From assembly GCA_032164245.1 (NCBI GenBank), contig JAVMKO010000006.1:10741001-10805000 (forward strand): 64,000 bases of DNA, given 5' to 3'. This document shows, in pieces, positions 43,445-54,304 of this stretch. The position numbers were made by a program, and so were the translations under genes. How positions within the stretch are numbered: position 1 is the stretch's first letter; the number at the start of each line of letters is the position of its first letter. The stretch is from Sternotherus odoratus. Lineage: Eukaryota; Chordata; Testudines; Kinosternidae. The notes under the pieces were generated by a model. That model saw nothing but the letters and a program-made list of their open reading frames with translations. It was not told where the DNA came from and made no database searches.

Positions 43445-45205
43445 TTTCCAAAGCAGGCTAGTGGATTTAGCCATATTTCTTCCATTAGGGCTAGAGACTT
43501 ATCTTCTCTTAATTGTAATGGAATAAAAATTAATGCAAGACATACACCTAAATCCCCTAGACAACTGTGACAATCTCAGTTTGGGCATCTAACTAACATT
43601 TTTCTCTCCTGCCCAGTCATGAAAGGTTATGGCTCTTCCACAACTCAGCATCTGGCAACAGAAGTCAACTTTCCCACTGACTACAGAGCCAGAAGAAGTT
43701 CTAATGTTATCCCAGAACAAAGGGTTTGATGTGCCCATTGTAAGGGGCAGTGTGCAGCTGCACAACCCCAGGGGGAGCGCCAGGAGCCATGGTGCCTCAG
43801 AGAAGCAGAATGCCTGCGGGAACTCCGCAGAGAGCAGAGGCAGCACACGTGTTTCTACACCTCTTGCAGGTGGAAATTACCCCTCACTGGTGAGCAGGGA
43901 GGAGGACAAAGCCATCCCTCATTTCCTTGGTGCAATCTGCCCCCAAAGGAGGAGGGAGGGAGAAGCCTCTGCACTCCAGTGGTGGCAGTTCCACCGGGTC
44001 TCACAGCTAAAAAGCTTCTGTGTCTGACCTACAAAGTCGTCCCAGGTCTGTAAAGAAACAATTCTGGTGCCCTGCAGCATTAGGACCAGATTCTTCCTGG
44101 CATTTAAGCATTAGGAAAACAGGTGAAAAATTAAGTCCAAGTAATAGACGTTGGGTCAAATTCTGTCCTGACTTGAAGTCAATGGGGCTGCATGGGACTT
44201 TAAGTCAGGGCTGAAATCTTTCTCATGAGAAATCCCACTGACCGTACTGAGCTTTGGAACAGTGCATGGACTGTTTCCGTCACCTTACTCCAGTAGAGCT
44301 ACTCGTGTGAGTAGGGAGAACAGGACTGGGACCTAGGTTCCATTTCTTGTGGAAAAAATATATTAGAAAAACCAACTCCTCCAAACCCCTTGGAGTTGTT
44401 GCCCAAAACAGTAGCAGCACTTCATGAAGGCTCAGCAAATGAAAGAGCAAACATTCCCATACGTGTGCATTCCCCCGCTCCCCCATCTCCCCGGGATGTC
44501 ACAGGACCAGGGCAAAACGAAGGGCTTCATTCCTCCTAAGGACTCATCCCTGGTGCCCCATCTTTGTTTGGTGTATAAAGATGAAAGGATGCTACATGGG
44601 TTAGCTACTCAACAGATACAGGCTACAAAGACTGATCTGCAGGTTGCTCATCTGAACTGGGCCCCGATCAGAAGACATCAGCCACCTTTACCATTCAGTG
44701 GTCATTTGTTGGCATGTGTGGAGAGCGTTCTCTCGGTCCAGTGCACTGGTGTACGTATCACATACACACACTGCATTTCAGACTGGTGTTCTGGGCAGAA
44801 GCTTAGATCATAAGCTTCTTGATAGAGGGACTATACCTTGTTCACACAGCCCTGAACACACTGCTTGGGATCAAAACTTAAGTAAAAGGCCAGGAATTGG
44901 ATGGGCCCAGAGACCCAACTACCTTTTTTAATCTTTGCAGGGGATTTTCTAGCTCAGGGTTCAGGAACGTGGGCAGGGCAGTATGTGGCGATACCCGTTC
45001 AGCCAGAACCACGCTGCAGTGGATGGACAGAGAATGTGGGAATCCTGAGGTATGAATCCAGCTCATTTTACCCAGGCGGTCTAGGCTCAGTGTTCCTCAC
45101 TGGCTCTCTCTTGTGCTGGGGGGAAACAGGTCTGAGGGGCATTTTTCTTGGTAACCAAAATTTCTGTGTGGCCCCGCCTCTCTGAGGGAGGGGCATGTTG
45201 CTGTT
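43445..45205. other. no gene recognised
   Basis: Frames of 132 residues (43629-44027) and 129 residues (44424-44813), both plus strand, show no recognisable domain. A decayed palindrome (GTCCTGACTTGAAGTCAATG / CTTTAAGTCAGGGCTGAAAT) lies at about 44167-44217. Confidence 0.35.
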
Positions 45206-45214
45206 CCCTAGGCA

Positions 45215-45432
45215 GCACCTCATTCTGAGGGCCTAAGAACAGCCATATAGGGCCATCAAACCCAGTATCCTGTCTTCCAACAGTGGCCAATGCCAGGTGC
45301 CTCAGAGGGAATGAACAGAACAGATAATCATCAAGTGATCCATCCCCTGTTGCCCATTCCCAGCTTCTGGCAACCGGAGGCTAGGGACACCATCCCTGCC
45401 CATCCTGGCTAATATCCATTGATGGACCAATC
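45215..45432 (-). repeat. CR1-like LINE, antisense (outer part)
   Basis: CCCAGTATCCTGTCTTCCAA, CAGTGGCCAATGCCAGGTGC, CCATCCCTGTTGCCCATTCC-like and CATCCTGGCTAATATCCATT follow the antisense order of a CR1-like 3' region common in turtles. It is separated from its continuation (45620) by an inserted DNA element. Confidence 0.75.
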
Positions 45433-45437
45433 CTCCA

Positions 45438-45618
45438 TGCAGGGCCGGCTCCAGAAACCAGCGCTCCAAGCGCATGGCTGGGGCAGCAAGTCGCAGGGGG
45501 GTGGCCTGATGTTCGCCGTCAGGACGGCAGTTAGGCTCTCTTCAGCAGCATGCCTGCAGGAGGTCCACAGCTGCAGCGGATTTGGTGGCATTTCAGCGGC
45601 AAGGACTACAGGTTCCAC
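45438..45618. mobile_element. DNA element inserted in the CR1-like LINE (CAGGGCCGG end)
   Basis: It begins at CAGGGCCGGCTCCAGAAACC, the same terminus type as 20801. The interior is GC-rich. Comparison with the expected LINE text indicates that roughly 90 bp of LINE are missing at the junction, so insertion was followed by or involved a deletion. No right terminus or duplication is visible. Confidence 0.5.
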
Positions 45619-45619
45619 A

Positions 45620-45832
45620 GGTCAACTGTGCGTTGTGTGAAGAAATACTTCCTTTTGTTTGTTTTAAACCTGCGGCCTATTTATTTCATTTGGTGACCCC
45701 TAGTTCTTGTGTTATGAGAAGGAGTAAATAACACTTCCCTATTTACTTTCTCCACACCAGTCATGATTTTATAGACCTCCATCATACCCCCACCCTCAGT
45801 CTTTTCAATTGGGGTCAAAGAGACAGACTTAA
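45620..45832 (-). pseudogene. CR1-like LINE, antisense C-terminal coding region
   Basis: On the minus strand the text encodes the RFKTNKRKYFFTQ..VDLW region (45640-45690) and, inverted, GGGGTATGATGGAGGTCTAT (45773-45792), a LMEVYKIM-like stretch. It belongs to the same subfamily as 25925-27290. Short and broken. Confidence 0.75.
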
Positions 45833-45834
45833 CC

Positions 45835-47555
45835 AAAACTTCAATTTAATTTTTAGTTTCAGGTCATATTAAGAGGTTACATGTCAAGTAGGTTAATCCT
45901 AAAACAAGCACTTTTTAAAATTTGCAGACAATCTCCTATATAGCAGAGATTTAACCTATCCAATGAGCAAATTATTCTAGAAATGATACTTCAGCAGCAG
46001 TTTCACCTTAGGAAGTGCACAACCTTCAACTATAGGAGGAGGGGCAGAGAGCTGATAAAAGAGCATGCACAAATTAATTATCTTTTAATGAAGGGGAAAA
46101 AAACTGTGCAGTTTACAGGCGGTACAAGCTATAAACAAGCTGGAAAGACAAGGTCACTCCTCTGACTGTCCCAAGCAGACAGGTCTGTCAGGCTGACCTG
46201 GTCTGATGGACAAATGGAATCCACACTTCACTGATTCTTCACCTACAGAAAATGTTCTCCTGATGACAGAACATGTGCGGTTCTGCACAGATATCCCTGT
46301 AAATGTCATTTTCTCTAGGCTGGCAGACTGAACTCTTCTATTCAAACCAGCTCAAGAAACTCTACCTTTCCTGATGCAGATGCCCCTGAATTCAGTGTGC
46401 CGATGGGGTCTTCAGAGCAGGCTCACACATGCAGTTTACACAGAACCCTTCATCTCAGCCCCCCGGAACAAAAACAGCAGGATTTGCACTGCAGACAGGG
46501 GGAGTTAAGGCCCCAGCTTTCATTGCCATTCAATGGGAGTTGTGTGTCTAATTCTAATAGGCCCCTTTGAAAACTCCAGCCTGTGTAGCAGATGCTTATG
46601 AATATTCTACCTGTAAGAGATGCAGCATGGAAAAGCAGCGGACCAGGTAATCTGCATGCAGAGAAGTGCGTTCTGCGTTGAAGTTACAGTGAGAGGAAAA
46701 CAAGGCTCTCTCAGAGGCTCTGTCTGGGAGATGAGCTCCCAAATGCCCAGCACAGTCACAAACTGCTGTCAAAATGCACAACAACAACAACAAAAAATTC
46801 CTTTCCTCTCTTCTCTTTTGATTACAGTGATCTTAGCTGTTAGCAACCGAAGGGGGGGTGGGGAGGAGAGAATCAGATAGAATGTCATTTTCAGAGCTGG
46901 CTGAAAAAATAAAAAACTGAAAACAAATATGAAAGTCAGGGCTCATTTTATGACCAGATCTGGTGATTTTCAAGTTGTTGATGTCCCTGAGACATACAAG
47001 CACTTCCTATTCATGCAGAGTTAAGTTGCATGTTGAAAAGTCCCTTCCCCCATACAAACACTTTAAAACTGAATAAGAAATGAGCCTAATGAACATGGAG
47101 ACACTATTCATCTGTCATAATAAGACATCAGGGAAAGAATTTCAAATCCATGTGAAAGGTAGAGAAGAGATCCCTAAAGTGAATTCAACCACCCACCTCC
47201 CATTAACCTTAATGGGAGTCAGACAACATACCAAGAATAAATTCTAAGGTCTCAGTCCTACCAGCTGCTCTATATGTACAAACTTCTACAGCTGCCTGGT
47301 GTCTCCCTGGGGTCTATTTTCATGGAGCTACTTGCAGGTCTAAAACTGCAGCTTCAGATGACAGATGCTTCTTTAGCTACAAGACCCTAACAAGGGGAAT
47401 CAGGCACTCTCATGGCTCCTGAGAATAAAGGAGCAGCCATTCTTGTCAACAATCTCACCCTTTTAAAGGTGACCTGAAAACAATCAAACAAAAAGAAAAA
47501 TATCACCAAGCTTGTTTGGTTTGTGCCCTTTACTGCTCATGACACAAAAAGGGGT
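45835..47555. other. no feature recognised
   Basis: A (CAA)n run at 46780-46796 and a G run near 46850 are the only simple repeats. GAGCTGGCTGAAAAAATAAA at 46896 may be one edge of the AT-rich DNA-element family. Confidence 0.35.
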
Positions 47556-47564
47556 TCCTCCCTC

Positions 47565-47745
47565 ACACTGCTTGTGTAACCCACACCCACTGAAGGTCCC
47601 GGATTCAATCACTGTACAAGCCACTGCTTGTAATGCTGCATCCTTGGGAGGGTTGTCAGAAGTGGGGATTGAACGTGTGACCTCAGGATATGAAAGGATA
47701 AGCTTACTGCTTAAGCTAAAAATATGCACTTCTGTCAGCCAGACC
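47565..47745 (-). repeat. tRNA-derived SINE
   Basis: On the minus strand TTTAGCTTAAGCAGTAAGCT resembles a polymerase III A box with a tRNA D-arm, and GGTCACACGTTCAATCCCCA a B box, about 35 bp apart, as in a tRNA. A tRNA-unrelated body follows (CTTCTGACAACCCTCCCAAG). It is a SINE and not a functional tRNA: the acceptor stem is absent. Confidence 0.55.
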
Positions 47746-48052
47746 CTCATCACTGCTTATGTATGTCTGAGACCCTTGTAGAGGAAGACAAAGGAACACA
47801 CTGAGATCACTGGTCCCAATTTCCTTCCATCCTCCATTCCCAGAAGACGGAAGTCATTTCTGTGGGACTGGGAATATGACTTCACAAGAGGCTGCATCCT
47901 GGGCTGCAGGTATCACAGCTTCTAGCCAAGGGCATAAAGGAGGTTCAGCCTTAAGCCAAATTCAGGCACTCACAGCTCCCATATTGTCAGAATCTTTCAG
48001 GAAGGGAGATCTGCAGCTAATATTTTAAAGATAAAAACCAAGCAAGAAAACA

Positions 48053-48450
48053 CTTGGGAAAAAACAACAACAAAAAAACCATTCCCGGTTGGCTTTTCGA
48101 ACTGGTCAAAACTTTTTAAATCAAAACTTTTTTAAAAAAATAAAATAAAATAAAAGTCTACTTAGTTAACAGCTCTTTTCAGGTTTCTGTCATTATATAT
48201 ATTTATATTTATTTTGAACAACTGAAAGCCAGAGTTTTCCATTTTTGAACACCAAAATTTGAGGGGTTGGGAATTCCAGCAAAAAAACTAAACGTTCTGC
48301 AAAAAGTTTCACTAAAAAATACATATTTTGAAGGGAAAAAAATGTTCTAATAGGTCCCACTATTTTTATCCATTATAACCAGGGTGACCAAGTGTCCATC
48401 TTTACTGGAAGTGTCCCTGCTCTGTGATACGTCTGGCATCCAAGCCAATT
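48053..48450. repeat. AT-rich DNA-element family and hAT-like MITE fragment
   Basis: 48053-48360 is the AT-rich family described at 16978. At about 48381 CAGGGTGACCAAGTGTCCAT matches the left terminus of the MITE at 16557; its right end is not found. Confidence 0.4.
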
Positions 48451-48454
48451 CCAC

Positions 48455-49495
48455 TGAAATCAGGGCTTTGCCCAAGTTTCAGTAAAACTGGTTAGAAATC
48501 CATCCAGACACTTCTCCCGTGCCCTGTTCTGCTTTCTCTAGTTTTGCTCCGACCACTTCAATTTTGGCTCCCATGTTTCAGGTCACAAGCCAGGCTCTAT
48601 AATGGGACCACAGCACAATCTGGGAGAGGGAGGAAGAGGAAGAGAAAGAGCGGGCGACTCATCAAGTCAGAACCCGGCAGCAGCTGTGTCTGACTTGAGC
48701 AGCAAAGTTGAGAGGTAGGAAGGGAGCCAAAATTGAAAGGGTAGGAGCAATCGGTCCTGGCTCTTCGGTCCTGGCTACCTGCTCTTCGGTCCATTTCAAC
48801 GGTAAAGTAAGAGCCGGGAAAGGACGAAAGGTGGGGGCTTCAATGGGAAGCAACAAGGCCGGGGGGGGGGGGGGGAGAACAACAATGACATATTCCCATC
48901 CACCAAATCCAAGCTGCTAAAACCCTCCCAAACTCCTCCTCTGCCCTGTTTCATGTACCATGTGCTGGGTAATTTCCATGGTTTGAAAACTAAACTAGCT
49001 CTTTATTAAGGGAGCTAGTTACAGAGATGCTGCAACAGAGACCGGCATTCAAACCAGGTGTACACAGACTGGGGTTCCGTCTGAACTCTTCCCTCCTGCA
49101 ACCTGTGATCTTCCCTACAAGTTCCACGCAGGTTGCTCCTCTGGGAAAGCGCCTCTCCCCAAAGCTGTCAAAACATTCCTTGGGGGCAACTCTTTCAGCT
49201 GACACCCTTAGGAAAGGTGTGAGAAGGTTCTGAAATCTGGCCATCCATCAGATGGGCCCCTTTATTTTTAAGTATTTACCTTGCAGTTCAGTGCCACTTC
49301 ACCTGGTTTGGGACAACCACCACAAGAATATAGCAGACAAAACGGAGCCTGGTCATGTCACCATCAGAATTTCAAACATCCGGCTCAGGGCCAAATGCTT
49401 TCAGATGAGGCCGCTCCTGGCACGGGACAGGGCTCTGTATAGGATGTGGATTGGGTTTTATTATTTGGTAGGCAGCTTCTTGATTCAGAGTGTAA
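48455..49495. other. no feature recognised
   Basis: A G14 run at about 48862-48875. No repeat family or gene identified. Confidence 0.3.
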
Positions 49496-49504
49496 CACAC
49501 TGTA

Positions 49505-49571
49505 CCTATGGGGCCAGATTCTCAGACGGTGTAAATTTGCATAGCTCCCATGTAGTTGATGATCTGGCCTA
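49505..49571. repeat. decayed CAGATTCTCAG palindrome
   Basis: GGGGCCAGATTCTCAGACGG pairs loosely with GTTGATGATCTGGCC across a central AGCTCCCATG. Confidence 0.5.
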
Positions 49572-49689
49572 TAAACTGTAGTTACAGTCCCATACCTCTC
49601 AGACTCTTTCCCTTCCTCTAGATTGCACTGTTGTGTTGAATCTCTGCTATTCTAACACTGGAGGGGAAAGCTGTCTGGTTTAAGAAATG

Positions 49690-50220
49690 TTCTTGTTCAT
49701 TGTCTTCTTTGTCCACCTGCTTTCCGAGGGGAGTTTTCCTCTGCACATTCAGCACTGTCACGGCAGACAACGCTGCCCTTTGCACTTTCCCCAAGAGACA
49801 GATGAAAAAATGCAATCAGTTCTGGGGCGGCATCAGAAAAGTATTTTCTCTGTGTCAGAAAGTTCTGTCTATAAAAGAGCTGACGGAGAGAAGGGCTGCG
49901 GAGCAGCTGTGGCCAGAAAACCACGAGGAGGATGCCAAGAAGGGGCTAAGAGAACGTCTGCCGCGGTGTGTTCGACCTGCAGGCAGAACGATCCCCCACA
50001 AAGACATTGCCAGCTGTGGGTTGGGAGAAGGTAAGGAGGCTTCTCTGTGCTTATTTCAGTCTTTAGCAGAAGCAAAGTCATGTGGTCATTTGCAGCTGAG
50101 ACCACCTCAAAGACAGAGACGGCCTGCAAAAAATTGTATGGTGCATCACAGGGGGGGTAGCCTGGAGACAGTGTTAGAGAACTGGATCGGAAATGACTCT
50201 GTCTACTGGCAACATTAGAA
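49690..50220 (+). other. overlapping open frames, no recognised product
   Basis: Frames of 115 residues (49687-50034) and 172 residues (49700-50218) overlap on the plus strand, and one of 132 residues lies on the minus strand. None shows a domain, signal peptide or family resemblance that I can name. An AAGGTAAGG word at about 50028-50036 would serve as a splice donor, so a short exon cannot be excluded. I treat these as chance frames in moderately GC-rich DNA. Confidence 0.2.
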
Positions 50221-50845
50221 CTGCCAACCAGAACAGATCGCTGGTTGGTCCAGTATCTTGTCTCCAACTGTTGATTTCACAAAAGCTTCAGAGAAAGGTG
50301 AAAAATCCCCCCAAAATGCACCTGGCTATTTGTACATCTGGGGAAAATGTATTTCTGCTCCCAGCTGGTGATGAGCTTATCCTGGAGGGCTGAGTGTGTT
50401 CATATTTTTATCCTAACGGGTATAATCACAGTTTCATAATGAAGGGATATAGAGGACAAAATTTTCAATTTGCAGATTAAAGAAAGGTCAACGCCAGATT
50501 AATCTTCCTCTGCTACAGGTCATGAAGCAGAGTGTCTTGTAAACAGTGTGAAATGAATAAAGTCTTCCGTGGACTGCGCACCGATTTCTACACCTCCACA
50601 CCAAAGAAAACAAAGGGGAAACCAAAGGCTCCCTGAGCAGCTGCCAAATATTTTCTGATGTGGAGAGGGGAACTTATCAGTGAAAAGTCAACAGAGTATC
50701 AACTACCGAACCCCAGGCCTAGCCTCACAAAGGACAAAGCATCAGGCAGAGATAACTTCTTTCTGAAAAGCACAAGATCAAACAAAGACTGCAGGGAGCG
50801 TGGTACAGACCTGGGTTTGTTTTCCTTCCAACGTGAGGGAATTGA

Positions 50846-50880
50846 CCCCAATTTACACCAGCTGAGGATCTGGCCCTAGG
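50846..50880. repeat. half of the CAGCTGAGGATCTGG palindrome
   Basis: CAATTTACACCAGCTGAGGA followed by TCTGGCCC. Confidence 0.6.
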
Positions 50881-50884
50881 TTTC

Positions 50885-52390
50885 TCCCTTGGTCTTCAAA
50901 GCAAGGCCTTGTTCTACGTATGGTGGTGAAAAGCCTTTTTGTCCTGCCCTATAAAAGAAATCCTGCTGGGATTTTCAAAGGAATCTAAAAGAGCTGCAGC
51001 CTGGCAAATACAGAGCCTGTAAATACCATTCCCAAACGTCTCCGTTTTATAGAAATCTCCCTCCAAAAGGTACTTGGGGATTTAAAATACGACCGTGTTT
51101 TATTTATGGTTAGACTATGTCTTATTTCATTCCACCCTATTTATGGATTCCTGGGTGTTTGTGCATTAGAAATAATTTTGTTTTACGCAGATAAACAACT
51201 CCGCAGATTGTATTTTGGGAGGCTATATCAGGAGGTGAAGTGAAGTGATATCAGGAGGTTAGGACCCCATGAGTATAGGCTGAGTTCTGGAAAATTGCAT
51301 TTGTGAATTCAGTTTTACACTAGAAGGCTGCCCACTTCATGCCTTAGGGCCGAGTGCATTGTGGACCTGTGCCTTTTGTTCAGATTATTTCCTCCATAGG
51401 AGTGTCGTGGAAATGAACCACATGTTTGTATTTTAAATCAGATAGCCTAAGGGTCTTCACTGAAGTATAGTGTAAAATACAAGCATAGTATGCAGGGGGG
51501 GGTGTGTGTGAAGGTGGTACCCCTGGCGCTGCCCTCCCCCCCCCCCCGAAAAGAAATCACACAGGCTTTTATACTTTCAAACCACATTCGATACGTGTAC
51601 ATTTGTCTTGAGCAACAAGTTTTTATCCAATAACATGTTAATAGCCACAAATTTTATCCAATCAGTGTTAACAAAAAAAAGCTTTTTCCACATCTAGGGG
51701 ATTTTAGGGGTTTTTGCAGGCAGTGGCTGTCTTAAGGTCACTTGTTGAAATCTTGCAGTTAGCAGTTACAAATTTTACGGGCAAGCACAGCAGTTACATC
51801 TAGCATTGCTTATTAGCATTATTAGCATTGCTTAACCAGAAAAATCAAAACGTCCTTTGCCCCCCATCCCGTTCCCTATGTCACATACACACTTGGCCTA
51901 GCTATGGTCAACTAGCCTGGCTAAGTTTAGGCTTAGTTTTGCTCTGTCAGGAGTAAAAGAGTTTTATCAAATGCTAATTGAGTTTTCTGTCTCACAAAGT
52001 TCCCCAGGCCATCTAAGTTGTTTCCCCACCAACATTCATGTATCCGTTACCATGGCCTTTAATTTAAAGAGGCTGGAGGGTGCTATAATGGAGTTAATAA
52101 TTTTAACAAAGCATCTGAGAGGCTGGGGGAGAGGGGACTCTCTAAATTCAAATCCTGGCAGGGTTCCTGTCCTCTCTCCATTTCTGCAAGATTAAAGGTT
52201 CTTGTGTGGGAGGAGTCTCGCTCCTTGCATTGCTGCAAGGACCCCTCATTTCCTAGGAACGAAAGAAGGGCATTTATTGCAGAACAGTCTTGGGCATAAA
52301 CTCCAGAGAGCTCATTAAAGAGGAAGGGTCACCATGGCAGAGCAGTGAGACACTTAGCCACCCATGGAAAAGCAATCCAAGGCCTTTATT
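50885..52390. other. no feature recognised
   Basis: An inverted C/G pair (GGGGGGGGTGTGTG near 51495 and CCCCCCCCCC near 51537) could form a small hairpin. Otherwise unassigned. Confidence 0.3.
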
Positions 52391-52398
52391 GGCTAGAG

Positions 52399-52980
52399 CA
52401 GGGGTCTCAAACTCAAATGACCATGAGGGCCGCATGAGGACTAGTGCACTAGCCTGAGGGCCGCATCACTGACATGCCCCCCCCCCTTGCTGCAACCGGC
52501 CCCGCCTCCACTCCACCCCTTCCATGAGGTCCCGCCCCTGCCCCGCCTCCTCCTGTGAGCTCCTGGCCGCCGCTGCAGAGAGCTTCTGTGATGTACCGCC
52601 CCAGCTTGTTCATTGAGGTCGCAGCAGCAGCAGCACCTGGAAGCCGGGGCTCAGCAGCAACCCAGCCAGGGCACTTCGCAGGAGCCATCTGCAGCGGCGG
52701 CCAGGAGCGGTAAGGGGAAGGCAGGAGGGCGGCGGGGAGCCTGGCTTACCGCTCCTGGCTGCCGCTGCAGAGGGCTCCTGGGAAGCGCCGCCCCAGTTCA
52801 TTCATTGAAGTCGCAGCAGCAGTGCCTGGTAGCTGGGGATCGGCAGCGGTCCAGCCAGGCAGCAGAGAAGCTTTCGCTTCTGGCCCCTCCCTCCCGGAAA
52901 CTGCTATGAAGGGGGGGCACCAGGGAGCTTCGTGGGCCTCAGGGAAGGGCTTCGCGGGCCCTGGAGGCTGCCAGGTGTAA
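52399..52980 (+). mobile_element. hAT-type element, 3' truncated (CAGGGGTCTCAAACTC end)
   Basis: The left terminus CAGGGGTCTCAAACTCAAAT is preceded by GGCTAGAG, a plausible hAT target. The interior is GC-rich with CCGCATGAGG/GAGGGCCGCAT words near the end. A segment running from CTGCAGAG to GCAGCAGCAG occurs twice in tandem (about 52570-52650 and 52765-52830), and GCTCCTGGC words are also inverted around 52730. No matching right terminus is visible. Confidence 0.6.
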
Positions 52981-52984
52981 CCAC

Positions 52985-53470
52985 TTGAGCTTGAGCCCTC
53001 AGCAGCCCAGGTGGCTGATTAGCCTTCCCCCACAGGGAAGGCTTTGCAGAGGCTTTTCTGCTCTTAAAGGGGCAGCAGGGCTGGCTCAGCCACTCCTGGC
53101 CAGCACCCTGCCACACCACTTATTCTCTCGGTACCTTTCCCCACTTTTTCATCCGTCTCTAAAGGACAAGCAGCTGAGGAACCGACAGGAGCTGCTTTGC
53201 TGTACAGCATGTCTCTGAAATACCAGACTCAGGACTGATGGGAGCTTCAGCTCCGCAAGCTTTCACCGCGTTGTCAGTAACAAGGCAAAACTGACAAGGA
53301 TGATCCTAGTCAATGTCATTCTGGTACCAACACAGCAAGGGAAATATTGCAGTGTAGGAACCTAAGCCAACCTCACCCGTAAAACAACTAGAGAAAGTCA
53401 TCCAAGAAATGCCTGAGATCAGCAGGATGAACTTCCAACAGATCACTGCCAAATTACAATCTGTTGTGAT
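52985..53470. other. no feature recognised
   Basis: Moderately GC-rich, no terminal repeats. Confidence 0.3.
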
Positions 53471-53734
53471 TAATTGACAGCCCCAGTTGACTCAAGCGAT
53501 TAATTCAAAACAAATTAACTTGATTGAAAAAAATTAATTATGATTAATCACACTCTTAATCACACCGTTAATAATAGAATACCAACTTAAAATTATCATA
53601 AATATTTGTGGATGCTTTTCTACATTTTCAAATATACTGATTTCAATTACAACATAGAATACAAAGTGTACAGTGCTCACTTTATATTATTTTTTATTAC
53701 AGATATTTGCATGAAAGGGCATATGAATGTTAAG

Positions 53735-53905
53735 TATTATCTGGAACGTAAATACTTTGCAACACCAGCTACAACAGTGCCATGCAAATGCCTGTTCTCA
53801 CTTTCAGGTGACATTGTAAATAAGAAGCAGAATAACTCCCACAAACATAAGCAAACTTGTTTGTCTATGCGATTGGCTGAACAAAAAGTAGGACTGAGTG
53901 GACTT
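53735..53905 (+). pseudogene. hAT transposase dimerisation-domain fossil
   Basis: The plus-strand frame within 53606-53998 reads YFATPATTVPCKCLFSLSGD then IVNKKQN, matching the hAT C-terminal dimerisation signature (PATSVPSERLFS.AG.I...KR). In active hAT transposases this segment mediates multimerisation needed for transposition. Here SERLFS has become CKCLFS, and the DDE catalytic core, BED zinc finger and N-terminus are all absent. About 40 residues are convincing. It is a relic retained between the long inverted arms. Confidence 0.7.
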
Positions 53906-53989
53906 GTAGGCTCTAAAGATTTACATTGTTTTGAATGCAGTAAAAATAATTATATATTTGTAAGTTGCATTTTCAGGATACAGTACTTA

Positions 53990-54078
53990 GTATCATAGAA
54001 TATCAGGGTTGAACTAGATGATCTCCTGAGGTCCCTTCCAACTCCCTGCTCAAAGCTGGACCAATCCCCAATTAAATC
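53990..54078 (-). repeat. CR1 3' tail, antisense, inside the hAT element
   Basis: ATCATAGAATATCAGGGTTG, CCTGAGGTCCCTTCCAACTC and GACCAATCCCCAATTAAATC are the inverted 3' end of CR1, including the TCATAGAAT terminal repeat. Confidence 0.85.
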
Positions 54079-54304
54079 ACTTGTATGAGGTGAATTGAAA
54101 AAAAACCATTTCTTTTATCTTTTTTACAGTGCAAATATTTGTAATAAAAACAAAATGAGCACTGTACACTTTGTATCTGTGTTGTAATGGAAATCAATAT
54201 ATTAGAAAATGTTGAAAACGTCCAAAAATATTTAAATAAATGATATTCTATTATTGTGTGATTAAAACGGCAATTAATGTTTTTAATCATTTGATAGCCC
54301 TACT

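Larger units (their letters stand above)
53474..54302. mobile_element. hAT element with about 200-bp inverted termini
   Basis: The left arm (about 53500-53720) and right arm (about 54087-54302) are inverse complements: TACAAAGTGTACAGTGCTCA on the left faces TGAGCACTGTACACTTTGTA on the right, and GGATGCTTTTCTACATTTTC faces GAAAATGTTGAAAACGTCC. The right end is GATAGCCCTA; the left edge has GACAGCCCC. The centre holds a transposase fossil and a CR1 tail. No clear 8-bp duplication is visible. Confidence 0.75.
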
